Assembly: GCA_943737045.1 (NCBI GenBank)
Contig: CALSFV010000017.1
Span: forward strand, 1,302,001 to 1,366,000
Direction: 5' to 3'
Length of the DNA stretch: 64,000 nucleotides
Source: Parapristionchus giblindavisi
Lineage: Eukaryota > Nematoda > Chromadorea > Rhabditida > Diplogasteridae
The position numbers were made by a program, and so were the translations under genes. Under the pieces are notes generated by a model. It was not told where the DNA came from and ran no database searches. It saw only the letters and a list, made by a program, of their open reading frames with translations. This document shows positions 45,043 to 57,479 of this stretch, one piece after another. Each line of letters begins with the position of its first letter. The stretch's first letter is position 1.

Positions 45043-48000
45043 CGCTCGTTTGACTCCTCTTCTCGACAATAGTGTCACTCTGAGTACTCCTCTTTCATCT
45101 TCTCCTCCTTCCTTCACTCTTCTCTCCCTCTCCTTTTCTCCTTCCTCATCCATTCGAACCATTCCACCATCCTCGGTGAAGACCAGATCAGTCGAAGACG
45201 CGAAGCCTTGTGTGATCGGTAGACGCCTGTAATTATCGATTGATTTACAATCACAGTAAGGATATTATCGTAATCCATTTCAAGAACCATTCCCATACAG
45301 AACTTACAGTAAACTCTACAGTATTCGATCGATGCAAAATCCATAATTGTGAATAAAATTATTATTAATTTGCATAATAATGACAAAAAATCATTGCGCT
45401 ATATTGATCTCACATCATTTCATTCTTTATTCTTGCTATAATCATAGTCGGTTGGTCGTCCTAATCATCATGCATGTCATGCAGCCACTTTCCATTGACT
45501 GTCATCAGACTTTCGCCACACAAAAGTAATTATTGATTGATTTCCTGTTAACTACCGTAACCAAAGCCCAGTCAATAAATCAATAATTATCAGCCTTACA
45601 CCGAGCTTTCTACTCTTTCGCACACTGGACATGAACGACTTCATGCCCGTTCGAAAGTACGGTATCAATCGATTACCGTAGCCTACTACCGTATACAGTA
45701 AATCTACCGTATTTCAGTCTCGGCAATGAAGTTCTCAATGAGATGGCGTATCCGGACATATTTTGGTGCTCACAACTCACTGGACAAACTGTAAACACAC
45801 ACGATGACCACTTTCTGCAGTATGATCTTCGATCTTTTCCACAGGACATACTCGCTCTGGGATGCTTTGACGGTGCTACCGACAAGTTGATTGGTGTGAT
45901 TACAGTAAGATTCTGCGGTTTATCAATTACACCACAGCCATGAATGGTTATAGGTGGCTCCCGATGCATCGACATTCCTACCATCCAAACAGCGTACGGG
46001 CAAGATCAAGGCTTTATTCGAATACTTTGGCAAGGTACTTATTGTTAAAGATCAAACCATAGCTCGAGAGATCTAACTACAAACTACAACTGTTCATCTC
46101 CTGCTTCAGTGTGCCTACATCACGACACTCTTCGTACATCCTGGCTATCGCAATCTAGGATTCGGTCGTCAACTAATCGATCGAGCCATTGAGAGATTGC
46201 AGGCTGCCAGATCGGTGAGATCGTATCACCTTATCCAGGCCTAGTCACCGTATGGAATACCGTAATCCACCGTACTTTCAGCCTCCCTCGCTTATCTTCC
46301 TGCACACCGCTGATGACAATCAATCCGCCATCACATTCTACCAGAGCATAGGTGAGGATCTAGCTTACATTTAGTCATCACCCACCGTAGCAATACCTCA
46401 GCGCCCTCATTAGAGGGCCATCTTTTCGAAAATTTAAACCGAAGAAGTGATTTTAAATATTTTATACGTCCTCTAGGTAGTTCTGCACATATGTTTCACT
46501 GATTCAGGCTTCTCATACTACACCTCCTTGCTAAGCTTCTACACTAACCGAACTGTGCGTGGTCTGAGCGCCGGCGCTCACATCTTCGCCATGTCCATTA
46601 TCAAGAACGATAAGATCCCCGTAAGCACACTCGTGTTCTCTGTTGAATTCGTGTTTCACAATTGACCTATATTCAGGTTAACATGACTGATTCAAAGGAG
46701 GTTGGCGACACGAGCAGCAAGCGATCGGCGAAGCAAAGACTCACTAACACTTTCTCCAAGCTCAAGAACAAATTCTAATCTTGGGAAGGGAGTGTGTGCG
46801 CCATGTGTGCTCATGCGACTGTGTGTAGTTTGTACTGTGATCGCTCCTAATCTTGCTTCTACATGCAACTATATTCGGATAAAGCTGATCTCCCTATTGG
46901 TATCCCAACTTGTAGTTCGATCCACCACTCTCGTACATTGTCTCTAGTTTGCTCACCATGGTTTGGTCAGTTCTTCATCAACGCCTTCTGCATACAGATC
47001 ATCCAACATATGTCGATTCCAGAAGAATCGCTCATCCGGTTCACCCTTTTCACGATGTTCAAAGTGCCTGAAGTAATGATACTTACAATGTTTACTATAT
47101 CGATATTCGAAATCCTATATTGCCAATTTCATAGTGGATTACATTTGTATCGATATGAGTTTTAAAAAAGTGAAATGCTGGCTGATTTAAAACCTATACG
47201 AATTTATATCTAAAATATAAATAATACAATAAAGGTTTTTGCCAACCTCTGTGTGCTTTGTGTGATGTCTCGTTCCACACAGTAGTAAAAGTCGGATGTG
47301 GTGGGCGTCGGATTGAACAGTTTGAGGATCTCTTCGAGCATTGATGACGTAGGATCTGTAATCATCATAAATACCATATATGGAGATCCCAAAACAATTC
47401 ATCCCTTCTTTATTTTCTTCGACGTCGGATATGTATTTAACTAAACAATGAGAAAATAATCGATAAATCAATAATCATTGAACAGTACTCACTGATCTTA
47501 TCGTTGACAATCTTCATCAGTGCCTGCTTACCACTTCGCAGCTTGCTCAGAGCCGACTTACCCGCATTGCCAAGTCCCTGACCACTAGAAAGTGTGTTAT
47601 AAAAACAGTTCATCGGTCGAATACGGTGTACCGTACACGCTATTGGTGGTAGTGATCGTTTGGCCATTTGAATTCGTCGTATTCGTCAGGGGAATAGCGC
47701 GAACTCGATCAACACGCATCACAGGATACTCCATCTACAGTGAACTGTCTATCATCCATTTGAAGTTGATAAATAATCGACTCAACCTTGTCATAGCTAG
47801 TGAGTGTGGCTGCATGACTAGCTTCCGAAACTACGAACAGATACGATTCTCCATCAACGTCTAGTCGACCTAACACTGCTTTAATAGACTCAGACAGTGA
47901 TGTAGGAGTAATCCCGAGTAATGCACGACCATCTGACATTGATCGGTCAAATAACACCAAATTCTATCCGATGATTACCTCCAGCCTTTACTGCTCGCAT

Positions 48001-48096
48001 TCTCGGTTCACTCCTGGATATATACAACGCACTGCTGTCAGTAGCATCTCCACATACGACTAGATACCCAGCCTTTGAAGAGTATAGACGAAGCAT
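37792..48096 (-). CDS. SAC2/INPP5F-like phosphoinositide phosphatase, 23 exons
   Basis: Exons (5' to 3'): 47992-48096, 47787-47963, 47625-47734, 47493-47584, 47247-47355, 45042-45226, 44666-44772, 44333-44486, 43615-43688, 43197-43280, 42926-43072, 42527-42664, 42027-42118, 41908-41981, 41730-41854, 41576-41652, 41381-41471, 41123-41232, 40990-41072, 38506-38566, 38280-38451, 38083-38212, 37792-37892; 865 aa, in frame. The SAC domain includes GSVPVFWCQQGMRYRPP and the catalytic CX5RT loop RTNCVDCLDRTNVVQ (Cys437, Arg443), so it should remove phosphates from phosphoinositides (PI4P in the family) on endocytic membranes. An hSac2-type homology domain follows (about 550-730: VYVAMYDEDAERL, VERIEIGRPSRNARSCLRL), then a disordered tail ending DPFASLKEKVAQSKS. 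Intron 1 would be only 28 nt and is the weakest junction. Intron 5 holds a nested gene and intron 19 a LINE. Confidence 0.9.
39139..39569. repeat. 431-bp direct repeat, left copy
   Basis: Appears identical to 40492-40922 (offset 1353 bp). It begins ATATTTCCACACCAATTTTC and ends in CTCACCTAT, and includes most of a CATAGGTGGGC-family MITE from 39380. The two copies flank the LINE fragment exactly. Confidence 0.9.
39570..40491 (-). mobile_element. 5'-truncated non-LTR retrotransposon (LINE) 3' fragment
   Basis: 922 bp between the two 431-bp repeats, in the SAC2-like intron 19, same strand as that gene. It carries an open C-terminal reverse-transcriptase stretch (40493-39765, 242 aa in all): motifs include VKDLGFIIQRGLTFSEHC, NPKILLKAYSIYIRPILE and VLEQVQNYFTRRLF, typical of the RT C-terminus of CR1/jockey-type LINEs. 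The frame is intact to its stop. The 3' end next to the left repeat is a TA run (39567-39580). Confidence 0.85.
40492..40922. repeat. 431-bp direct repeat, right copy
   Basis: Matches 39139-39569 base for base as read by eye. In this copy the MITE end is complete (CACCTATG at 40923). Confidence 0.9.
42325..42517. mobile_element. hAT-like MITE (CATAGGTGGGC family) at a splice donor
   Basis: 193 bp with the family ends and an exact 8-bp duplication ATCGCGTA (42317-42324 and 42518-42525). On the minus strand the right duplicate is bases 2-9 of the donor of SAC2-like intron 12, so the element lies directly against the exon 12 splice site. Confidence 0.88.
45470..46778 (+). CDS. GNAT acetyltransferase, NAA60-like, nested gene
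   Basis: Eight exons: 45470-45525, 45594-45656, 45718-45904, 45954-46034, 46110-46214, 46282-46351, 46508-46620, 46677-46778; 258 aa in frame. A 30-nt in-frame stretch at 45791-45820 has splice-like ends and could be removed. It should transfer acetyl from acetyl-CoA to protein N-termini. Evidence: RTLDMNDFMPVR at the first strand, the acetyl-CoA loop HPGYRNLGFGRQLI (RxxGxG), then FLHTADDNQSAITFYQSIGF and a double-Tyr segment with Thr-Val-Arg-Gly, the order seen in NAA60 (Golgi-linked NatF). A basic C-terminus (SSKRSAKQRLTNTFSKLKNKF without the last residue) could give membrane contact. The gene lies wholly inside intron 5 of the SAC2-like gene on the opposite strand. The substrate is inferred from the family. 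Confidence 0.8.
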
Positions 48097-48384
48097 AGTG
48101 GTACGACTAGTTATCGATTTCTGAAGCGCAATTCACATAAACTAACCAGTATTTACATTATATACAAACCTAATCATTAGTCAATTCTTCGTGTGTGCTT
48201 GAATTCTATAATGCAAAAGTCATCCAAATAAACCCAGAGAAAATAGTCATTTGAATTCAGAATGTAAGGTATGTTGTTTATCCCGAGACAAACGGGTGTC
48301 CCGATACTGTGTAGAGCGATCGAGCATAAACAATTGTCATAAACATTTATAACAAAACAATAAACAACGGTATTCGGCCCGCGT

Positions 48385-49310
48385 TTACTCCTCGCTGTCG
48401 ACGTTAACGGTCGTCAGCTTCTTGAAGCTAGTGCAGGGAACGTAAGTGACAAGGGTGTAGAGCTTGTGGGGTGAGTCCTCATCATCATTGCGGCGACGGG
48501 ATAGACGAACGCGCATGCGGAAGGGAACATTTCTGCAAAAGGGGTAATATGCGAATTAATTTAATACTCATCACTCATTTATAATCGGAAAAAATGAAAC
48601 AAACAAATTACCTGATTCCCTTGGACCAGACAGCCTTGTTGAGACGGGTGTCGATACGGACATCCTTGGTCTTCATTTGCTGCTCGGCGAACTTGCGGAT
48701 CTCGTCAATCGCGCGAGGGGCACGCTTCTTGAAAGACCTGCACAAAAATTATTAAACCATATCAATTTTAAAAACCATCACAAATAAAAATATATGCTAT
48801 CCTAATTGCCGAAGGACTATTTCCTTCAGAGATCACATTACATCAGTATTGTTAAAGTATTGTGAATAATTTATAACTGTAGCGCATGGATTACATTTCA
48901 TATGCCAATATAAATTAGAAATGATTAAAAATCTCAATCATAACAATATTTGAAATCAATTAGCTTGCTAGTGATGGCCATTGCATCAAGATGAAAGTAC
49001 AGCCAAATTGAAAGTCGTCTACAGTTAATATTTTTCCATTTATAGAAATTATACTACTTTATGCATCAAAAAGAGTAATTGGACATATTTTAAGGATTGT
49101 TGATATTTAACGGTCATCACTGCTTGCTACCCATTAAATATTCAAGTCTCTATGTCAATATTTCACTCAAAACGGACAAAATTCAACAATTAAATAACAA
49201 ATGTTAACATACATGCCGTGGATCCTCTTGTGGAGGTTGACGGTGTACTCACGGGTAACAACCTCAGTGATGGCGCTGCGCTTCCTGTCAGTCTTCTGAC
49301 CCTTGGCCAT
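48385..49310 (-). CDS. rpl-31: Large ribosomal subunit protein eL31
   Basis: Three exons: 49213-49310, 48611-48737, 48385-48532; about 123 aa. Motifs match eL31: [51 protein letters not shown], and [20 protein letters not shown]. It is a component of the 60S subunit near the tunnel exit. The start ATG follows a TGCAGGTAAA context with no upstream ATG in frame. Exon 2 counts one base more than the frame needs, most likely a counting slip in one coordinate. The SAC2-like gene starts 289 bp downstream on the same strand, so an operon with trans-splicing is possible. Confidence 0.95.
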
Positions 49311-49755
49311 TTTACCTGCAAATACGATACTAGAAAATTGTTTTCGGGAATGCAATACAGAACAAACAGTGAAAATCATTTTAATATAACGTATTTTACA
49401 AAAATTTTGCACAAAAAAGCGGTTAAACGTGCAAAAACAACATGAGAACGCGAAAAAATAAAGAAAATGAAAATGCTTTTGAGAGAGGCAGGCATACGGT
49501 AGATTTTGTGTTTTCCGCTCAAGAGTCGATTTTATTAGAAATTTTCATCACTTCGTGATCGCTTTTGAGTTTTCAAAAGTTTCCTGTTCAATTTACGATT
49601 CCCGGTTAATTTGTAGGTTAACCATTTCGAACATTGAATAAAAGCGTTGTTTATCTATGCAGTGTTCCTTTATTGCCGCAGTTTACCTTCACATCTACAC
49701 TGATCTCGTTCAAATTATAGTTTGCTACTCGATTTTCTCTCTTCTCACCAAAACA
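49311..49755. promoter_or_regulatory. Shared divergent promoter of rpl-31 and GKAP1-like gene
   Basis: The two start codons point away from each other across 445 bp. The stretch contains no other gene. Elements cannot be assigned by eye. Confidence 0.5.
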
Positions 49756-51357
49756 ATGGCTTCAGTTGGAAAGATCTCCAAGTTCTCCGTCCTCAAGATC
49801 GATGACGACTCTGATCAGGAGTTCTCACCTGTTAGTCAATGCTCTCTTTACCCTTCAATATAGATGTGATTGCAGGTTGTCACGGCTGGTAAGAAAAAGC
49901 CCGTAAAGAAGACCGGTGGTTCTAAGGTAGGCTAATATTGGTGTATCACCGTCTTACTATTAAAATATATTTAAGCCCGTCGTCACGGCTCGTAATGGAA
50001 GCTCGGTCCACCTCAGCGACGGACTGGTTGTTCACGCCGTCGGAGCAAACAAGAAGAAGGCCACCAAGGCTAAGGCTAAGGTAACTAGATCCATCTGATT
50101 ATATTACCGTACTCTCATCTGTTCATGCTCAGGTTATTGATGAGGCTACCGGTTTTGTTGTTCAAGACGCTGGCGCGAACTACAACGAGGAAAAGCGTTA
50201 CCAGGATGTGTGTCCTTATTTTCGTATGAGATAATTCATCTATTTACTCTATTTCTTTATATATTCCTTCAGAAACAACTACATGTCTACTGAGGGATTC
50301 ATTTAAATCCAATCATTTATTCCACAGCTTCGATCGATTTTATGTTCTGATTATTTAGCAACTCAAGGAGGCTCTCCGCGAGTCCGAACAAGCTGCGCAG
50401 GCTGCTAAGGAGGAGAATGAGCAACTTCCTGAGGATAGAGTAGTCGCCCAGCTCTCAAAGGACTTGGACAAATCTAATGTACGTTGTTTTTTGAGTGATT
50501 CCCGAACTATGAAGTTGTTTGTACCGCTTTCAGTGAATAACTGATATTCTCCTTCCAGAAATACTATTTTCCAAATATGTGACTGTATTGGGCGAAGCAT
50601 GCTTTTGCTTCTTTCTTATGATATTTCCAGCATATCCGTTAATAGTGGCCCTTTCCAGTCTCCATCATCATTGATCCGACAGCGAATGCTCGAACTGCAC
50701 AAGGCTTGCCAAGATGCTCGAGTCGAAGCTGACGAGGCAAAGGAAAAGGCAGAGGATTACAAGAGAAGATACAAACGAGTTGTGTCTATTCTCTATGAAG
50801 CCGAAGGTAAGCGTCTTTATTTATTATATTTAAAATTCTGACTTGTTTTTAGTAATGATTTTAAAAAATGTGCATCTTTCATTCATTATTCTATCCATTT
50901 TGGCTTAATTTCAGTACAAGAGCGTGCTGAGCTGGCCAAGAAACTCGTAATAAGTCGTACGGTCGAGGCAGATTTAAGCGAACAGGTGTGTGTCTAATAT
51001 AATCCCACAATTTTAACTAAAATCTTCGAAACTGTGTTTATGCTAATTCAGCTTACTAACTTTGTATAATCAATATGTTATGAATTTGCATAGACATTCG
51101 CGGGCCTAGATCTTTCCTGAGCTAATTTCGCTCTGGCCACGCTCACTGGTTGACAGAAAGCGAGAGAGCATTTCAGAGTGGAGTTTCAAATTAGATCGCT
51201 TTGTGCTTTTAAAGATCTATTCTCATTTAGATTGCATCTCTTCGTGAAGATCTTGAGAAGGCTCGATCTAAGATACATCAGCTGGAGTCTAGACTCAACG
51301 TATGTTTATCGATTGATCATCATCGATCGTCTATGATCTTCCTAATTTCAGAAATAA
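49756..51357 (+). CDS. GKAP1-like coiled-coil protein
   Basis: Nine exons: 49756-49830, 49876-49926, 49976-50080, 50133-50207, 50359-50478, 50659-50806, 50912-50985, 51231-51299, 51352-51357; 240 aa. The last exon is just Lys plus stop. The N-terminus SKFSVLKIDDDSDQE resembles the SRFALLQVD-type start of G-kinase anchoring protein 1; a Lys-rich middle follows, and the C-terminal third is a coiled coil (KRRYKRVVSILYEAE, then SLREDLEKARSKIHQLE) comparable to the GKAP1 C-terminus. In vertebrates GKAP1 binds cGMP-dependent protein kinase at the Golgi. The match is by pattern only, and the nematode protein is shorter (human about 366 aa). Confidence 0.6.
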
Positions 51358-51939
51358 TCATCTTTCATCATCGTTACATCATCATTATCTTCAATCAATA
51401 CCAGTCACCATATATTTATTGTCACATTCCCATCCAGTTTTGTATGTAACGGTGATTCATTAAGTTGGCAGTACACGTAGCCCTTCCCTGTCGATATCTA
51501 TTCTGTTCCACTGGTCATGCTTCGTGCATTATTGCCCCGTGTATTTAAATAATTGTCTTTGATATTATGTATGAACAAATGCTTCAATGGAATCATCTTT
51601 TACTCGACTACTACACACTACTACGTGGTCATACTCACAATCACATTGCGTATTCACACAACTCGGGGCCATATCAACAACAATACAGTTTATACTATGG
51701 TTATTCACATTATAAGGATAGATGGAACTAGACGGTTTATCATCCTGAGATTGGTCGAGATGAGAAGAGCAAGGTGAGAATGAGGATGAGACACGAGTGG
51801 ATGCGGAGTCTTGCACGAGATGAATCGGAGGGGCGGATCGGGAAACGGCATCTACCTGAACAACAACACTCATTTATCATGTAAGATATAATTTTCAGGC
51901 ATTAAAGTCAAACATTCTGATTGGGAGCAGCTACAACGC

Positions 51940-52963
51940 TTATTTCCACTTGTTGTTCTCGTAGTCCCAGTACTTGGCGGGTCCGAGGAAAGCTCCCTAC
52001 AATGGAAACAATTGCAAACTACTAAAAGCAACAATATTTTTTTGGAAATTATAAAAAGGTGAAATTGCGTACCTTCTCGAGGACAACTTGTCTGTGGACC
52101 TGGGCCTCCTTGTACTCGTCCTGGAAGGTAGGAGGAACGGGAGGATACACTGAAAGATCATTATCATTAATTAATAAAATACAGATCAGATGGGCTCAGA
52201 TATATTAAATTATCATTGTTATAAGTTTTATATAAATAGTAGCTGATGAGAATTTACTACAAGGATGATTTTACATAATACATACCGTAGACGTTAAGGA
52301 AAACAGCGTAGAAAGTGGCGGCGGCAACTACGAGAGCAACGGCGGAGGCCATCACCTATAATTATCGATTATTTATAACGGAAAAGATTGCGTTGATGCA
52401 TCGGTGGCGACAACATTGATAGCAACTAACCTTCCAGTATCCAGTAGGAGCCTCGAACTCAGCAAGAGTCTGGCGGAAAGAATAACGGTAGACTGGAAAA
52501 AAAGAACCATTAGAACCATCAAGAAAAAAATTTAAAAACCAAAATCATAAAATCAAGGTAAGAAACTTACGGATCTTCTTGTCCTCAGCGGAGAGGTTCT
52601 TCCAGTCTCCCTTCTCCTTCAGGCGGAGAGGAGTGCTGATGGCATCCTCCTTGCGGAATCGGATGGCGGGGTACCAGTAGTCAAGACGATCAGAGTAGGT
52701 CTAAAACAATGCAGAATTATTTTCATAACTTAAATATCTTTAAAAAAATTAAATGGCTATGAGTAAACAATAAAAATAACATAAAATAAAATAAAGCCAA
52801 CCTCATCTCCGGTGGCTCCGAATCCGACGACTTCTCTGCCGGCGGCTCTTTCGGGTCCCCACCAGTGCTCGATGTGATGTCCGCTTTGGGCAGACGCGGA
52901 GGTCTGGATGGCGCGGGCGGAGGTGGCGGCCACTCGAGGGAAGAGAAGCACACGGGAGATCAT
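51940..52963 (-). CDS. cox-4: Cytochrome c oxidase subunit 4
   Basis: Six exons: 52802-52963, 52571-52700, 52431-52492, 52286-52355, 52073-52149, 51940-51996; 185 aa in frame. The N-terminus ISRVLLFPRVAATSARAIQT is a mitochondrial targeting peptide. TYSDRLDYWYPAIRFRKED and KGDWKNLSAEDKK lie in the matrix, the single membrane helix is ASAVALVVAAATFYAVFLNV, and PPVPPTFQDEY and the end KYWDYENNKWK match COX IV. It is a nuclear-encoded subunit of respiratory complex IV. It converges with the GKAP1-like gene, 582 bp away. Confidence 0.95.
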
Positions 52964-55900
52964 CACCTAAGAATATGTTACAACATGGGGTATGTAGTGT
53001 TGGAACATAGGAAACAGCCAAAACGCTGTTGAAATTGCATGAGAAAGAACGAAGATAAGACTAGAACCTACGTGGCAATGTAAAGAAATATGTAAGACAT
53101 TATTCATGCAAAATAGAAGGGAAAATGACTCCAAAGTTCAAGAGCCACAAAGTTGTGGAACCAAAATTACACGTATCAAATTACTACAAATGTTTCGAAA
53201 CTAGGTAACACGTAGAGTGGTTGGACACGAAGAGACGGAACAACAGGCGAAAACAAGAGCACAAAACACAACAACAAACAACGATAACGTCAGTCGTTGG
53301 ACTCCGTGCAGATTCGAGGGTTTCAGAGACGTCTTCTTCGCTGCGTATCTGTCTCTTAACCGTGGTCATCGCTACGCAGCGAAAAATCGGCGCACTTTCA
53401 AATCTCTCTTGCACTCATACGGTACTTTGCACTATCGCGGACTGCGTTAATTTCATATTTCTAAAGTGCACTTCAGGTGAAATTTGGCATTTTTAAGAAA
53501 TTTTAATGTTAATAAAAATAATTTAATTTTTTTAAATAAAATATATATATATGGGCACAAATGTCTGTCTCTTCACTGTGTTGAAAATATGACTCTTGTT
53601 TAAAAAATAAAGCCAAAATGTTTTATCTACCGACTACTTACTATTAGTTGTAAATAGGTTATTAATTCTCGATCAAAAAATTTCGGGCAATTGCGCTTGT
53701 CTAAAATACAAGTCTAAGTTATTATTGATCTAACAATTGAAACCCCAATTCAATCGATAATTAAATTATTGAAAAAAAACGAATAAATTCATCAAAGATC
53801 ACTGTCGATCTTTGAATTACTGCAGGTCTTCATGAAATATCTCTGCACATTGAAGTGCTTCTAAGTTACGATTGCATCACATGGTTATATATTTGGACAG
53901 ACAGTAAATACAACTAGTATAATTATTTTTGATGATCTAACCATATGTCTGCAATGAGTCCAAAGAATGAGTCATGTACAAAAAAACGAATGGACATATG
54001 GGGTTAGATGTTCTTGTAATATGTTTTTATTGACCATCTACATCATTTCTTAGTACTATCTACTCTTTATCTGAACGCAGATAAATATTATGTAACCAAT
54101 ATTATTTATCTATTTATTTATTATTTTTTAATATTTTTTTGGAATTTAGAAGCCAATAGTTCAGAGAGTGCAAAATACTTCAGTCTTGATTGATATCTAT
54201 GCACTTTCACTCAATAAATGAGTTTATCGCTGGTTTAAAATTTTCTTACAATAATTTTTACGCGCACACGATTTTTTTCTTTTTGAGTCTCTCCGCTCTG
54301 GCCCACTCGCTGACTTTCTCTCTCTATCAGAGAATGCGACCATAAGGACATTCAAAATTTGCTGATGTAGCATCTTCACAAATCCCCATCTCCCTCTCTT
54401 TTAATACTTTTGATAGTTCACATATTTTCTTGCACTCGAACACTTTGCACTTGATGAAACACCCTTGTGGTGTCCGATAAATAAACAAAATAGATATTAA
54501 AAATCCGATATTATAGCTCTATCGTATGCATCATAGATCAACTAGATCATACTTATATTATTTGCTCTCTAAATACGTTTTTTTGCAACATTATCAAACC
54601 AAACACAGTTTGCACCCGAAAAAAGTCATGCTAAATGGGATGTATAGACTACATATACTTTCTTGTCCCATATATTCTTCTTGATCAAGAATCAGCCTAA
54701 CCTAGTCCTTTCCTTAAAGGCCCCTTGCATATAGTTAGTGCAAACCCTTAAAGGGATGAACATGCACCTGTAGATCACTATCTCTCTTTCGTTTCTTCAT
54801 TTCAATAATTACTCAACTTCCGGTAATCAAATCCTCTTTGAGTCTTGCCGCACTTTCATTGTCTTACGGTATCTCCTAAAGTACTTCCGGTCAGTTCAAA
54901 ACAAATTGATACTCAGAAACTCCAGGTGTCGCCCGGCCGGTGGCAATGTGGGAATTTTGATAACACAAACATCCCACGCTTATTTAACACACTGCTCTTA
55001 TTGTAAGCACACGTTTTCGATGTCGAATAAGCGAGAGATTTTTGCAACAGTTTGAAATCATCTACTCGGGGCGCCCTTTAAGGGTAGTCCCTATCGATCA
55101 AATTCTAGTCAAAAGACATCTGTGGCCTCCTTCTCCTATCTCCATCATCACTCTATCATTACTGTATTGTCTCTATATTCGAATAGTCTCCACTACACTC
55201 CTCCATTCTTTCATCTATCCCTAATTACCATATGAATCCTTCGAGTCTTCTAAACAATGACTCTGACCCCATATGACAGTTCGACTAACTCAATCATGAA
55301 TGCTCGGGCTTGGACACCGCGATTCCCGTCCGGATTACGTTACATGGCTTCTAAGTGAGAGCACGCATCCACGAAGAGTGTCGGCATCCTTTGATCTTTC
55401 AAAAACACCTGTATAGCGTCTACAGTTACAATGTAATTATTACGCATGATCGTAAGATCCATCATCCCTGACCTCTTATGTTACATAATCAAACGGATGT
55501 GAACCTTTCAATTCTATTTACCTCTTATCTCTCATTTTTGCCGTAATTCGAAAAGACAGAAGATCAAAGAGGAAGTTCACTATTTGTCCTTTGAAAACGT
55601 TGCTAAAATCAATACAGACGATTATTGAGTTTAAGAGTTCAAAGATCAAAGTTCAAAGATCAAAGACTTTTGATTTTCTCGGACCACAAAGGTGTGAGAT
55701 GTTCACTTGAGGCTCGTGAAATCCACCTCTTTACGATTATTTCTCTTCTCTTCTCGTCACCTTTTGTGTTCTCCAAAGAAAAAAAAAAATAAAAATAGAG
55801 TTAGAGAAAGGACCGTTATTGTTTTGCCCAATATCTCGCTTCTTTTCTACCCTCTATGCAAATCAACTGCAAACATAATCAAAACATTTAGAACTCTTTT

Positions 55901-57479
55901 CTCTCGTTATCATTATGTGCCTTGTTTCGTGCACATGAACGTTGATAAAATATATATTTCCTTAAAAAACCTTTGAACGGTGCAAAACGATCAATTTTTT
56001 CTAACAAAAGATAACCATAGGATCTCCGAAAACTATTCTTCGTAAACGAAGAATGTTCCACTATTCACTAGGGAATGGTAAATATTCCCCGTTGAGTTAT
56101 GATTTGTCAGTACATATGTATTTTGATGTGATAGTTTCACTCTCCGCTCTCGTAGACAGAGAAAGCGAGAGAGTATGAACAGAGCGAAGAATTCAAATTT
56201 GCTAGCGGTGTGCCTTTTACTTATCGGAGAATGTGATAAGTATTGATTAAATTATTCAATAGGATGCATAATCCTAAACATTAAATATAAATGGATACAA
56301 AATAAAAGAATAACTATTTATATCATAACGACCCCCAATCGTAACCTTACCATATCACATCCCTTGCACTACAATACCCCTAATGTTCCATCCCCCAGTT
56401 GTTCTTCTCTATTCATCATATGTGCCTTCCATTATTCAAATGCCGTCACTATCTCTCCCTCTCCCTCCCCTGTCCTTATTCTCTCCCTCTCCCCTCTTCT
56501 GCATACAACAGTCACCTCTGGTGACCTCTTATGCCCGGTCACAAACTCTCCCTCTCCCTTTATTCCTCCTCTCCCTCTCCCTCTCCTTTTTACTCCTCTC
56601 CCTCTCCTTTTTACTCCTCTCCCTCTCCCTTTTACTCCTCTCCCTCTCCCTCTCGAGTTGCGTAAGATGAATCGGAACGCATTCGATTACATCAAGTGTA
56701 GATAAGAGAGAGAGAGAGGTAGAGGAATATTTGAAAGACCCCCCTCCTATACTATAATATGACACTCAGGCAAACGAAAAAACCATACTACTTATAATTA
56801 TGGGAATAATTATATCTTAGCTGTTACAGTATTCAACAGGGTCACTTTAGATCATAGAGTAGTGGCCGATACAGCCGAGCCTTACGAAATAAGGATTTAA
56901 AACGCGAATGTGGATCTTTTTATGAGAGGAGTATACACGTTTTCTATTTTTTTATCAATTGTTTGCCAAAGTAAATAAATATTTATAATAATTATAATAA
57001 TATAATTCCATGATTTACTTGACATCAACTTATTTCTTTGCTCATTGTCTACGAGCTAGTGTTACATGATAACACACTATTGAATGAATCATTCTATTAA
57101 TATCTCCCATCTTATTACATTTTCTGATTGTTGCCCAATCAATTTTACCGATTATCAAATCTCTGATCTATCTTCGCTTCATCCGGTCTAACATTGTCCC
57201 ATTTGTTCACATATTTTTCTTCATTGATTTTTTCACTTGAAACTGTTAACTATTGAATGACTGTCTTCCGTAACTCCTACCCTCACTAGTTAGTCCTAAC
57301 TCAAAAAAAAAATCACCGTAACATCTACAGTAATCTATTCCTATCCCTAAAATTTCAGCATTGCTTACAAGATACAGTTATAGCAATCTACGGATAACGT
57401 AACACGTACTCACTATCCCTATCGCAGTAAATAACACGCATGCGCTACGATCGAAAAGAACGGATTCCGGGATGAGTTT

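Noticed and set aside
55707..55976. 89-aa plus-strand frame
   Set aside because: No splice context, A-run rich and no recognisable domain; probably chance.
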